From Neoceratodus forsteri (Eukaryota > Chordata > Ceratodontiformes > Ceratodontidae): a stretch of 64,000 nucleotides of DNA. Every line of letters begins with the position of its first letter. Positions within the stretch are counted from its first letter, which is position 1. Under the pieces are notes generated by a model. It did not search any database. It saw only the letters and a list, made by a program, of their open reading frames with translations, and was not told where the DNA came from. Positions 34,872 through 46,867 of the stretch are shown here, one piece after another. The DNA is taken from contig CM028131.1 of the NCBI GenBank assembly GCA_016271365.2, forward strand, positions 287,871,001-287,935,000, given 5' to 3'. A program made the translations under genes and the position numbers.

Positions 34872-36852
34872 TCATTTTCTAGGCACATATCTCAGTTCAG
34901 CATATAACCTATTTGGAAAGGGGGGCAGCAATCCTAGCTAGTTTTCACCTACTGCCAAAGGTCATGGAGACCGTTTTCTTGATATTTAGAGTTAGCTGAT
35001 TTGTACGAAACCAGGGCTAAACATTAACAAAGTCCAGCTGTAGTCTGGTGAATAAATCAGGGGGGAGGAGCCAGAGGCATACAGGACTGTGTTGTCAGTG
35101 TATATGTGCTTGTTCAGTGAGTTACAGGAAACTGAAAAGAGTATTGAACCAAGGACAGAGCCTTGGTGGACACCGGTGCTGATTGGGGCGGGGGTGGAGT
35201 TACCAATTCTAACTGATTGTATCCCACCTACAAGATAGGAGCGAAACCAGTTAGTGGCAGGAATGGAGATCCCTGCTTCAGTGAGCTTGGTGAGGAGGAG
35301 GTTGTGGGCAACAGTGTCAAAAGCTTTGGCCAGGTCGACAAAGATAGCTGAGGTAATATGGTCCTGAAACATACCAGAAAGAATGGAGTCGGTGAGCTGA
35401 AGGAGGAGGTGGAGGTGGAGGTGAAATGGGATTTCTGGAAGCCAGTCTGGTAAGGGGTGAAAGAAGAGGTGGAGTCCAGGATTGGGGAGAGTTGAGATAG
35501 AATTAGGTGCTCCTGGAGTTGGGCCAGTGTGGGGAGGAGGGATATAGGGTGATAGTTACCTGGGTTAGACGAGCTGCCACCTTTAGGAAGAGGTATGACT
35601 ATGGCACGTTTCCAGGCTGAAGGATCAAAGTCAGAGGAGAAGGAGAGGGTAAGGAGGGAGAAAATAGCTACAGTAATTGCAGTGGCAGAGAACTGGAGGA
35701 GGTTGGGGTCAAGGCCATCAGGGCTTTTACTTTTGTGGGGGTTGAGGGCTAGAAGAGCCTTGAAGGCAATGGCCAATGAGACAGGAAACAAGGAAAATGG
35801 AGGGGTTTGGAGGGAGTGGAGAGAGGTAATTGAGATGAAGGGGGGAAGGAGAGAAGAGCAGAGGCATATGAGGTGAAGAAGGTGTAAAATTATTTTGCCA
35901 CTGAGAGGGGGTTGGAGATCATGGCATTGTTCACCTTGAGGACAGGGAGAGTGGGCAGAGTTTTAGTAGGGAATAAGGTATGTACAACCTTCCAGAACTT
36001 GGGTGGGTGATTAATGTTATTCTGGAAGCTAGTGGAAAAGTATTCTGCTTTAGCTAGTCTGGTGGCTCTGGTACAGGCATTACACAGTGTATGATATTTG
36101 TGCCAGTCTTGGGTGGAGTCTGAAGACTTGTGAGCCTTCCAGGCTAGGTCCCTTGCACACAAACATGCTAGTAGTTGAGCTGAACTCCAGGGAAGGTGTG
36201 AGCCTCTAACCCTGGTTTTCCTAGGAGGGGTGTGTTTATCTCATACAGATAGGAATGTGGATTGGAAGGAGACCATGGCTGAGTCCATGAAGTTGGAGGA
36301 TGAGATGGGTGACCAGTCAGCATTTGCCAGGTACTTGTGGAGGCCAGACAGGTCTAGTGATCTGAAAGAATGGATCATGAGGATACTGATAGAAGCTTTG
36401 ATGCGTTGTACTTTACAAACACAGTAGATCATGCTGTGGTCACTGAGGGCATCCGGGATGGTGCCATCAGCAACTATGTGGTGGGGGGGTGAGAGCCCAG
36501 TCCAGTAGAGAGTGGTTCAGCGATTTAGGGTTGTGACAAGTGGGGGCAGTGATCAGTAGAGAGAAGTTTAGAGCTGAGGTAGTGTGGAGGATTTTGGAGT
36601 GAGAAGAGGAAAGCCAGTTTATATTAAAGTCCTCTAGGATGAGAAGTTCATTGGAGGAGGAATGAGAGGAGATGGTGGTGAGGAGGTCAGTGATAGAAGA
36701 GGAGGGTAGGCCAGGGTAGCAATAGGCTCTGGCTTAGAATATAGGGAGAGAATAGAGCAGAGAGTTTTAGAAGGACTATCTGATAGGTATATGGGAGAGA
36801 AGCAGAAAGGATACTGGTGACTTGGGATGAGGAAGATGTATATATATGTATG

Positions 36853-36905
<53 letters not shown>

Positions 36906-37690
36906 CAATATCCCCACCCCTGCCAGAGTGATCCTGCCTAACTAGCCAGTAGCCAGGGATGGAAACAGTGCTATCCAAGATTTTAGGGGAGAGCCAGGAT
37001 TCAGACATAATTAGCACATCAGGCTTTAGATCAACCATGATCAGTTGTAGGAGGCTGACTTTAGGGAGGAAACTCCTGATGTTTAGGTGGGAAATTACAA
37101 GGCCTTTGGAGAGGGAGATTGGTGAGGGACTGGATTTAGGTTCTGTAATGCCAGTCATCAGTTGACGTAGGAGGATAAGAAGCTGAACAGCAGCTGAGAG
37201 ACATTTCCAAGGTGGGGAAGAACAGGACTGAGAGGAGTTGGGAGGGGTAGGAGGAGGGGGTGCCTAGATCAGAGGGATGCCAGATGGATGCAAGAGGATG
37301 AGAGGAGTGATGCCCCAGGTAGCCTTGGGACATGGGATAGAATAGGGAAGCAGGCAGATGGAATGGTGGGGGAGGTAGATGGAGTGATATGGATGGAGTG
37401 GGGTAGTGAGGGGAGAGTTACAGGAGGAAGGAAATCATGGGTGAACAGGAAGGGGAGGTGGGAGAGAGTGACAAAGAGCATGGTTGAGTAGAATAGGGAA
37501 CTTTGGAGGAATAGGAGTAGCAAAAGGAAGAGTTAGGATAGGGTAGCTAGGGAAGGTCAGACTAAGGTGAACTACTAGTGCCTTTAGAAGCTGTACAGGG
37601 TATGGAATTAGGAGAAAGGAATAGGTGGCCGAAGAGGCTGTAGGGGAGAACCTAAACAACCTGTAAAGGGAAATACAGCACTAAATGAGT
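34872..37690 (-). mobile_element. L2-like LINE, 5' half (endonuclease and RT)
   Basis: The minus strand starts with a leader (37659-37160), then an endonuclease-like domain: SHLNIRSFLPKVSLLQLI and DVLIMSESWLSPK (37158-36950). Pre-RT and RT follow: HPPKFWKVVHTLFPTK (about 36000), KSKSPDGLDPNLLQFS, GNYHPISLLPTL (35791-35430), FVDLAKAFDTVAHNLLL, GVHQGSVLGSILF (35372-35150) and a decayed YTDNTVLY in place of YADD. It stops after KKTVSMTFGSR (about 34945). The continuation (LTIWPKTLDGS) is at 21855, so the copy is probably split by the 13-kb element. A TA/CA microsatellite lies in the endonuclease at 36838-36904. Confidence 0.8.
36838..36904. repeat. (TA)n(CA)n microsatellite
   Basis: A compound run of TATATATA followed by CACACACA interrupts the LINE endonuclease frame and makes a false VCVCVC/YIYIYI peptide. 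Confidence 0.95.
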
Positions 37691-40600
37691 AGCACTAAAG
37701 CATGCAATTAACAGAATAACATTGTAGTAAGTCAAGGAGTAATTAATGCATGGAATGAACTAATTATATAGCAGTAATCAACCACAGCTAAATGCATGGA
37801 AAGAACTAATTTCATAACAGTGATCAAGCAGCAGCTAAAATGCATGGAATTAACTATTTACATTGCAGTAATCAAGCAGCAGCTAAATGCATGGAATGAA
37901 CTAATTTCATAACAGTGATCAAGCAGCAGCGAAAATGCATGGGGTGAACTAATTACATAGCAGTGATAAAATAGCAGCTAAATACAAGGAATGAACTAAT
38001 TTGATAGTTATCAAGCAGCAGCTAAAATGCATGGAATTAACTAATTACACAACAGTGATCAAGCAGCAACTAAATACATAGAATGGATTAATTTCATAGC
38101 AGTAGTCAAGCAGCAGATAAATGCATGGAATGAACTAACTACCTAACGGTAATCAAGCAGCAGCTAAATGCAAGGGATGAACTAAATACATAGCAGTAAT
38201 CAAGCAGCAGTTAAATGCAAGGGATGAACTAATTTCAGAGAGTAATCAAGAAGCAGCTAAAATGCATGGGATGAACTAATTACATAGCAATAATCAAGCA
38301 GCAGCTAAATGCAAGGGATGAACTAATTTCATAGCAGTAATCAAGCAGCAGCTAAAATGCAAGGGGTGAATTAATTACATAGCAGTAATCAAGCAGCAGC
38401 TAAAGGGAAGGGATGAATTAATTTCATAGCAGTAATCAAGCAGTGGCTAAATACATGGAATTGATTAATTTCATATCAGTAGTTGAGCAGCAGCTAAATG
38501 CATGGAATGGACTAATTGCATAGCAGTAATCAAGCAGCAGTTAAATGCATGGAATGAACTAATTACATAGCAGTAATCAAGCAGCAGCTAAATGCATGGA
38601 ATGAACTAATTACGTAACAGTAATCAAGTAGTAGCTAAAATGCATGGGATGAACTAATTACATAGCAGTAATCAAGCAGCAGCTAAATGCAAGGGATGAA
38701 CTAAATACATAGCAGTAACCAAGCAGCAGTTAACTGCATGGAATGAACTAATTTCATAGCAGTAATCAAGCAACAGTTAAATGCATGGAATGAACTAAAT
38801 TACATAGCAATAATCAAGCAGCAGCTAAATGGAAGGGATGAATTAATTTCATAGCAGTAATCAAGCAGTGGCTAAATACATGGACTGGATTAATTTCATA
38901 TCAGTAGTCAAGCAGCAGCTAAATGCAAGGAATGAACTACTTACATAGCAGTAATCAAGTAGCAGCTAAAATGCATGGGATGAACTAATTACATAGCAGT
39001 AATCAAGCAGCAGCTAAATTCAAGGGATGAACTAAATACATAGCAGTAACCAAGCAGCAGTTAACTGCATGGAATGAACTAATTGCATAGCAGTAAGCAA
39101 GCAACAGCTAAATGCAAGGGACGAACTAATTTCATAGCAGTAATCAAGCAGCAGCTAAATACATGGAATGGATTAATTTCATGGAAGTAGTAAAGCAGCT
39201 AAATGCATGGAATGAACTAATTACATAGCAGTAATCAAGCAGCAGCTAAAACGCATGGGATGAACTAAATACATAGCAGTAATCAAGCAGCAGCTAAATG
39301 CAAGGAATGAACTAAATACATAGCAGTAACCAAGCAGAAATTAAATGCAAGGGATGAACTAATTTCATAGCAGTAATCAAGCAGCAGCTAAATGCAAGGG
39401 ATGAACTAATTGCATAGCAGTAACCAAGCATAAATTAAATGCAAGGGATGAACTAATTTCATAGCAGTAATTAAGCAGCAGATAAATGCAAGGAATGAAC
39501 TAATTTCATAACATTAATCAAGCAGTAGCTAAAATGCATGGGATGAACTAATTACATAGCAATAATCAAGCAGCAGCTAAATGCAAGGGATGAACTAATT
39601 TCATAGCAGTAATCAAGCAGCAGCTAAAGGGAAGGGATGAACTAATTTCATAGCAGTAATCAAGCAGTGGCTAAATACATGGAATTGATTAATTTCATAT
39701 CAGTAGTCGTGCAGCAGCTAAATGCATGGAATGGACTAATTGCATAGCAGTAATCAAGCAGCAGTTAAATGCATGGAATGAACTAATTACATAGCAGTAA
39801 TCAAGCAGCAGCTAAATGCATGGAATGAACTAATTACGTAACAGTAATCAAGTAGCAACTAAAAATGCATGGGATGAACCAATTACATAGCAGTAATCAA
39901 GCAGCAGCTAAATGCAAGGGATGAACTAAATACATAGCAGTAACCAAGCAGCAGTTAACTGCATGGAATGAACTAATTGCATAGCAGTAAGCAAGCAACA
40001 GCTAAATGCATGGAATGAACTAATTACATAGCAATAATCAAGCAGCAGCTAAATGGAAGGGATGAACTAATTTCATAGCAGTAATCAAGCAGTGGCTAAA
40101 TACATGGACTGGATTAATTTCATATCAGTAGTCAAGCAGCAGCTAAATGCATGGAATGAACTAATTACATAACAGTAATCAAGTAGCAGCTAAAATGCAT
40201 GAGATGAACTAATTACATAGCAGTAATCAAGCAGCAGCTAAATGCAAGGGATGATCTAATTTCATAGCAGTAATCAAGCAGCAGCTACAATGCATGGAAT
40301 GAACTAATTACATAGCAGTAATCAAGCAGCATCTAAAATGCATGGGATGAACTAATTACATAGCAGTAATCAAGAGGCAGCTAAATGCAAGGGAGGAACT
40401 AATTTTATAGCAGTAATCAAGCAGCAGCTAAATACATGGAATGGATTAATTTCATGGAAGTAGTAAAGCAGCTAAATGCATGGAATGAACTAATTACATA
40501 GCAGTAATCAAGCAGCAGCTAAAATGCATGGGATGAACTAAATACATAGCAGTAATCAAGCAGCAGCTAAATGCAAGGAATGAACTAATTTCATAGCAGT

Positions 40601-41170
40601 AACCAAGCAGAAATTAAATGCAAGGGATGAACTAATTTCATAGCAGTAATCAAGCAGCAGCTAAAATGCATGGGATGAATTAATTACATAGCAGTAATCA
40701 AGCAGCAGCTAAAATGCAAGGGATGAACTAATTGCATAGCAGTAATTAAGCAGCAGCTAGATGCAATGAATGAACTAATTTCATAACATTAATCAAGCAG
40801 TAGCTAAAATGCATGGAATGAACTGATTACATAGCAGTGATCAAGCAGTAGCTAAAATGCATGGAATGAACTGATTACATAGCAGTGATCAAGCAGCAGG
40901 TAAAATGCATGGGGTGAACTAATTATGTAGCAGTGATCAAACAGCAGCTAAATGCAAGGAATGAACTAATTTCATAGCAGTGATCAAGCAGCAGCTAAAT
41001 ACATGGAATTAGCTAATTTCATAACAGTGATCAAGCAGCAGCTAAAATGCATGGAATGAACTAATTACATAGCAGTGATCAAACAGCAGCTAAATGCAAG
41101 GAATGAACTAATTTTATAGCAGTGATCAAGCAGCAGCTAAATACATGGAATGAGCTAATTTCATAACAGT
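37691..41170. repeat. 47-bp satellite array, left block
   Basis: Tandem monomers of about 47-48 bp carry GCAGTAATCAAGCAGCAGCT, then AAATGCATGG and AATGAACTAATTACATA. Monomers vary in a few positions (CATGG/CAAGG, ATTACATA/ATTTCATA), and edge monomers are more degenerate. Variant monomers recur at 1224 bp: the TACGTAACAG variant at 38611 and 39835, the TGGCTAAATACATGGAATTG variant at 38445 and 39669, and the ...GGACTGG variant at 38870 and 40094. This shows a duplicated block of about 26 monomers. There is no coding capacity. Confidence 0.95.
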
Positions 41171-42819
41171 GAAACATATAGAAACATAGCAGTTGACGGC
41201 AGATAAGGACCTCAAGGCCCATCCAGTCTGCCCATTTCTTTTTCTACCTTATAAATGTGCCATCGACCTTTACTCTGTCAGTGGCCTATCTATTCATATT
41301 CATCTGTATTGCTCCCTTATTACTATCCCATGCCTGTTTGAAGCTCTGCACTGTATTCATAGCCACCACTTCCTGAGGCAGGCCATTCCATGCATCCACC
41401 AACTTTCTGTGAAAAAGAATTTCCTCACATTCCCCCTTAATCGGCCTCCCTCTAGTCTCATGCTGTGTCCTCTTACATAGATACACTACATAGAAAGTGT
41501 TGGCAGATAAGGGTCTATGGCTCACCCAGGCTGCCCATTTGAGCTTGTAAGTTCAGTTTATGTTTTCCTAGAAATCTGTTGCCTTACCCCTGACCTCCAG
41601 AATTCCTTTATGTCTATCCCATGCATTCTTAAATCCTATGATTGTTTCAGCCCCCACCACTTCCTCTGGCAGGGTGTTCCACTTGTCTACCACCCGTTCT
41701 GTGAAGAAATTCTTCCGCACGTTTCCTCTGAATCATCCTCCCTCCAACTTCATCCCATGCCCTCTAGTCCTGGAACATCTTTTTCACTTAAAAATAGTGT
41801 ATTCCTGCACCCTGTTCCTCCCTGTAAGATACTTGTATGTCTCTATCATATCCCCTCTCTCCCTCCTCTCCTCCAGGGAGTACATGTTCAGTTCCTTCAA
41901 TCTGTCCTCATAGGACTTGTGATGCAATCCATGCACCATCTTTGTTGCCAACCTCTTAACCTTCTCTACCCTATGTCCTTATGTAGGTAAGGTCTCCATA
42001 ACTGTACATTGTACTCCAGGTGGGGCCTCACTAGTGTCTTGTATAGTGGAATTATGACCTCCCTTTTCCTGCTGGTGATGCCCCTGCCTATGCATCCCAG
42101 CATCCTATTTGCTATTTTTCTTATATTTAAACATGTTAGATTCTTTCACCTTGTTAATGCCCTTAAGGTGTTTGAATGTTTCGATCATATCACCTCTCTC
42201 CCTCCTTTGCTCAAGGGTATACATGTTGAGCTCCATTAATCTGTCCTCATATGTCTTCTGATGCAGTCCCTGCACCATTTTGGTTGCCCTTCTCTGTACT
42301 GCCTCAATTTGGTTAATGTCCTTGTGAAGGTGTGGCCTCCAGTACTGCACGCAGTACTCCAGATGGGGCCTAACCAGTGTCTTGTAAAGAGGGATTATTA
42401 CCTCCCTCTTACGACTTGTGATACCCTTACTAATATACCCTAACATCCCCCTAGCCTTACCTACTGCTTTAGAGGTCTGTTTGGATGATTTCAGGTCATC
42501 GATGATGATGATGCCCAAGTCTCTTTCTTCCTTTGTGACTGCCAGCAACTCCCCTCCCAGCCTATAGGTGGCTTCAGGGTTTCTCTTCCCTATGTGCATG
42601 ATCTTGCACTTCTTTGCATTAAATCCCAGTTGCCACTCTTCTGACCATTTTGCTAGTTTATCCAGATCTCTTCTCATTCTGCCCACCCCATCAGGATCAT
42701 CTACTCTGTTGCAGATCTTGCTGTCATCTGCAAACAGACAAGCCTTACCCTCTAGTCCATCTGCAATGTCACTAATGAAGATATTGAAGAGGACTGGCCC
42801 CAGTACTGATCCCTGAAGC
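41171..42819 (-). mobile_element. CR1 inserted in the satellite, itself split by a second CR1
   Basis: The outer CR1 consists of 42819-42113 (minus), encoding QGSVLGPVLFNIFISDIADG, FADDSKICN, GFNAKKCKIMHIGKRN and [20 protein letters not shown]. It continues at 41475-41171 with HETRGRPIKGECEEILFHRK, LVDAWNGLPQEVV and a 3' end with TATGTTTC repeats. The inner CR1 at 41476-42112 separates the two parts. The outer copy is 5' truncated and sits inside a 47-bp monomer; TGAA at 41162-41172 and 42811-42818 may be a short target duplication. Confidence 0.88.
41476..42112 (-). mobile_element. Inner CR1 3' end nested in the outer CR1
   Basis: This is the same subfamily as 305 and 32968. Minus-strand coding includes LEGGRFRGNVRKNFFTERVV, the VVDKWNTLPEEVV block and [14 protein letters not shown]. 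The terminus reads CTATGTAG/TGTATC at 41476-41495. It falls between the KYKK and RTQHETRG segments of the outer CR1. Confidence 0.85.
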
Positions 42820-43830
42820 AACAGTTAAAATACATGGGGTGAACTAATTACATAGCAGTAATCAAGCAGCAGCTAAAATGCATTTAATTAACTAATTACA
42901 TGGCAGTAATCATGCAGCAGCTAAAATGCATGGAATGAATTACATAAAGGTAATCAAGCAGCAGTTAAATGCATGGAATGAACTAATTACATAGCAGTAA
43001 CCAAGCAGCAGCTAAATGCATGGAATTAACTAATTATATAGCAGTAATCAAGCAACAGCTAAATGCATGGAATGAACTAATTTCATAACAGTGATCAAGC
43101 AGCAGCTGACATGCATGGGATGAACTAATCATGCAGCAGTAATCAAGCAGCTACTAAAATGCATGGAATACACCAATTACATAGTAGTAATCCAGCAGCA
43201 GCTAAATGCATGGAATGAACTAATTTCATTACAGTGATCAACCAGCAGCTAAAATGCATGGGATGAGCTAATCACATAGTAGTAATCCAGCAGCAGCTAA
43301 AATGCATGGAATGCACTAATTACATAGTAGTAATCCGGCATCAGCTAAATGCATGGAATGAACTAATTTCATAACTGTGATCAAGCAGCAGCTAAAATGC
43401 ATAGGATGAACTAATTACACAGCAGTAACCAAGCAGCAGCTAAAATGCATGGAATGAACTAATTACATAGCAGTAATCTTCAAGCAGCAGCTAAAATGCA
43501 TACAATTAACTAATTATATAGCAGTAACCAAGCAGCAGCTAAATGCATGGAATGAACTTGATTTCATAGCAGTGGTCAAGCAGCAGCTAAATACATGGAA
43601 TGGATTGATTTCATAGCAGTAGTCAAGCAGCAGCTAAATGCATGGAATGCACTAATTACATAGCAGTGATCAAGCTAATTAAGCAACAGCTAAAATGCAT
43701 GAAATGAACTAATTACGTAGCAGTAACCAAGCAACAGCTAAATGTGTGGAATGAACTAGTTACACAGCAGTAAATCGAGGAGCAACTAATGCATCGAATG
43801 AACTACAATTACATAGTAGTGAGGTGAACA
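42820..43830. repeat. 47-bp satellite array, right block
   Basis: The same 47-bp monomer family continues after the CR1 insertion for about 1 kb. Divergence increases towards 43830, which is usual for array edges. With the left block, the array holds roughly 95 monomers. Confidence 0.93.
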
Positions 43831-44154
43831 CAAATAAGCTAGCAGCACTGTAGACAAGGTGGTGTAGCTAAGACTAAAGCACTGAAGGTAGAAACGTTAG
43901 CACAGTAAGCCAAATGTATGCAAGGAATGTACAAATAGAGTGTATCTCCATTAATTTGTGGGGCTAGTAGCAGGGTATTGAAATGCAGACTGGATAGAGC
44001 AGGCAAACTCAACTACTAAATGTGTACATTGCAGAACAGAGGAAAGTAGAGTTACAGTAAATGAAATAAAATGGAGCACAAACTATCAGAGAAGATCAGA
44101 CTTGATCTGGCCAGAGCATATAGGGGACAGCTGTACAAGCAAAAGTATGATCCA
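43831..44154. other. Spacer between the satellite and a LINE
   Basis: No element or gene was recognised. Short AGCA/TAAA motifs faintly recall the satellite monomer. Confidence 0.4.
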
Positions 44155-45470
44155 TTTTATTTATTTATTTATTTATTTGAAGGTATCGGAATTACAAACC
44201 TTTGAGTCCTAGCCTCATTTCCAAAGGCTCCACGTCATATACCATCATAACAACATAATACAATACATATAACACAGTAAATCATTACATATAGTACACT
44301 ATGATAACAGTTACAGTGTCTTACAGTATAGGATCCTAGTTACAGTGGCTTGCTAGACAACTGCCACTGGAAATGCACAGCATATAGCGAGTATAGAGGA
44401 GGTGGTTTGCCTGTGTAGGGCGTAAACAGAGTGTTAGCTAAGCTGGTAATTAAGCTACTGAGACATGTTATTAGTCCCAGATAAAAAGCAGTCTGGTGGT
44501 TAGACTTTGTCACCATGACGGCCAGTTGAAATATTACAGTAGATGCAGTACTGTGGAGGTAGTCTAAGAGGACAGGCTTTGTAGTGGGCCTATCTAGATT
44601 CTCCATGGGTGTTAGATTGGCTCCTGGGAGCCAGGGTACTGCTGTTTCATTACTGTGGGCATGTACAGGAGCGGGTGGTGAGGAGGTGGTTTCTGAGGGC
44701 CACTTTGAAGGCACCTAGTTTGGGGTGACTGATGACCGATGTGGGCAGGACATTAAACCAGGTTGGGGCCCTGACAGGGAAAGATCTCTGGGCTAGGGTT
44801 GTCCTTACCCTAGGGATGGCTAGGGATGATTTATCCGAACTGCAAGTGCAGACCATGGGGGTAATAGGGATTAGAGAGGCCGACACTCCCGGTGGTGTTA
44901 GCCCGAGGAGGGTCTTTTTGGCCATGAGGCAGAACTGATACAGGATCCTTTCCTCGAAATTGAGTATCTGGGTGAGGGAGTAAAGGGTGCAGGTGTGCAT
45001 TGTTTGGTCTGCTCTGGACAGGAGCCTGCAGGCTTTGTTATAACCACTTTTATTTTGTTGATGGCTGTGGCATCCGCAGCAGTGTAGTCCAGTAGGCCAT
45101 AGTCGATTAGGGACATGACAAATGAGGTGACGGCTAGTCGTAGGGCTTCAGGTGGCAGGCAGTCTTTGTGGCGGTATAGGAGGCCAGTACACGCATTAGT
45201 CACAGATGTGAGTGTGTTGATGTGTGTGTGGAAGGCGAGAGCATGGTTAAAGATAACCCTCAGGTACCTATGTGATGAGAACTACTCAAGGGGGTGGAGG
45301 GAACTGGAGAGAATATGCAGGAGGGCATTTTTTAATTTGCTTTGGTGCTGTACAAATAACATGGTCTTGGTTTTCTTCAGGTTCAGGACCAGTCTATGCT
45401 CTGTGAACCAGTGCTTGGTCTGGAACACTGTCAACCCCTTAGGTCTCAGTGTCCCTAGTTTAAAAAACAC
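44155..45470 (-). mobile_element. L2-like LINE 3' half
   Basis: The minus strand encodes HRLVLNLKKTKTMLF (about 45400) and TGLLYRHKDCLPPEALRLAV (about 45170). It then encodes LAQRSFPVRAPTWFNVLPTS (44790-44730), ending at a stop near 44650. The 3' UTR runs to TAAATAAATAAATAAA at 44157-44180. It matches the family at 29276-32549 (LGVLYRHRNSLTPTALRL and SYRAPFWFNE blocks) but lacks the RT core and endonuclease. Confidence 0.8.
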
Positions 45471-46440
45471 ATTTTATGATTGCCAACATTCTGTTAAGAT
45501 TGCTGATGTAACTGGTAGTTTGATTCTCTTTTTTGCTTTAAAAAATTGAAAAACAGACTGCCCACATACTGGTGTTACCACACAAACACAGGTTTGTTTG
45601 TATTCCTTGATCAGCTCCAGCTGCATCTTTTCTGGAATTGGGAACACCCACAACACAGTCTAGCCCTTCATGATGCAGTGGGAGTTTAGGAGGCTACTGC
45701 CTCATGAGTGACTGCACTGTTTGGGTGTGTTACTAATGCTCAGGAAGTATGCAGTAAGGACAGATCCAGGATAGTAAACAAAACAAGGTTGTTTACAAAT
45801 ATACATTAGCATGCATTTCAGTTCTACTAAACAAGGAGACAGACCAAACAAACAGCAACATCAATGAATTCCTGAGAAGGCAAGCAATCATAACTGTAGG
45901 TTTTTAACTAGAAATAATATGATGAAAAACAGGTTGACAGTGTCCCTTTAAGGCAAGCAAGTGAAGTATGTTAGACTTGGGTAGAAGCTATAAACAGTTT
46001 TAGTACTAACACACGGGAACACAGTGAATTGAGTGCCTATGGAGAAAGAGCAGAAGCAGGGCAATAGGCAATATGAGTTACTTACACAGTATTTACGGGA
46101 TCCTGTTGTTTATATTCCAGCAGCGTGATTCTGTCTTGTGAAACAAAAGTCTCTGTTTAAATGGTAAAGATGCATTTTTTTTCTTCAGTACTAGACAATG
46201 GTGTCTGCTAGTGCTAGCTCTGTTATCAGGGAAGACGTCACTTGGTATGTCAGTAACCATGGCTCCCTTATCAGTTTCTCTCTTCTTCAAGTCAAATCTC
46301 TAGGCCTCTCTAGGGCTAGCACTTTTAACCCTTTGAGAACTGAATATGTGTGAACCTATATAGATTCTGGATGTATATATACATCCACAGTCTTCTAATT
46401 AAAGTGAGTTTGAAGCTTTCCTTCCAGATCCATTCAAGCC
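45471..46440. other. Spacer, nothing recognised
   Basis: No gene or element was identified. Short open frames on both strands lack motifs. Confidence 0.5.
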
Positions 46441-46640
46441 ATTTATTTATTTATTTTTTTGTTTATTTATTTTTTAAGCAAGTTTAAAATGGAGTTTTCA
46501 TTTCTTCAGGGAAACAGGACCCCCTTTGGAATTTTTAAACCAGTTGTCTTAGTAGTACATCCCAAATACCATAGCCTAATAGTATAACTAAATACTAATA
46601 ACTAGATATTATAAAATAATAACATTACTGTAAAATATTT
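46441..46640 (-). mobile_element. LINE 3' tail fragment
   Basis: A T-rich run (TTATTTATTTATTTTTTTG) is followed by AAAATGGAGTTTTCATTTC and CAGGGAAACAGGACC, the minus-strand layout of an L2-like LINE tail. No coding part remains. Confidence 0.45.
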
Positions 46641-46867
46641 TAGCAAATTATAGTTTGCTCCTTTTCTCTTCCTTTCATAGCAGCGTCATATTCAATTTAA
46701 TGTAGTTCCATATTCGAGTCTTTATCCTTTGTTCTAACCCCATATTTACAAGGATCGTTCTACTTCTTTAGCTGTCCTGTACCCTACCTCTGGCCAGGAG
46801 GGGGGTAATCCATTTATTGGGAACTAAGAAGGACACACAAAACCCTTGGGATCTTCCACTCTTGGGA

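Noticed and set aside
36838..36904. Cys/Val and Ile/Tyr repeats as a transmembrane or structural peptide
   Set aside because: They are translations of a TA/CA microsatellite within a broken LINE.
37691..43830. CRISPR-like or minisatellite-coded array
   Set aside because: The 47-bp monomers are contiguous without unique spacers and the context is eukaryotic, so it is a satellite.
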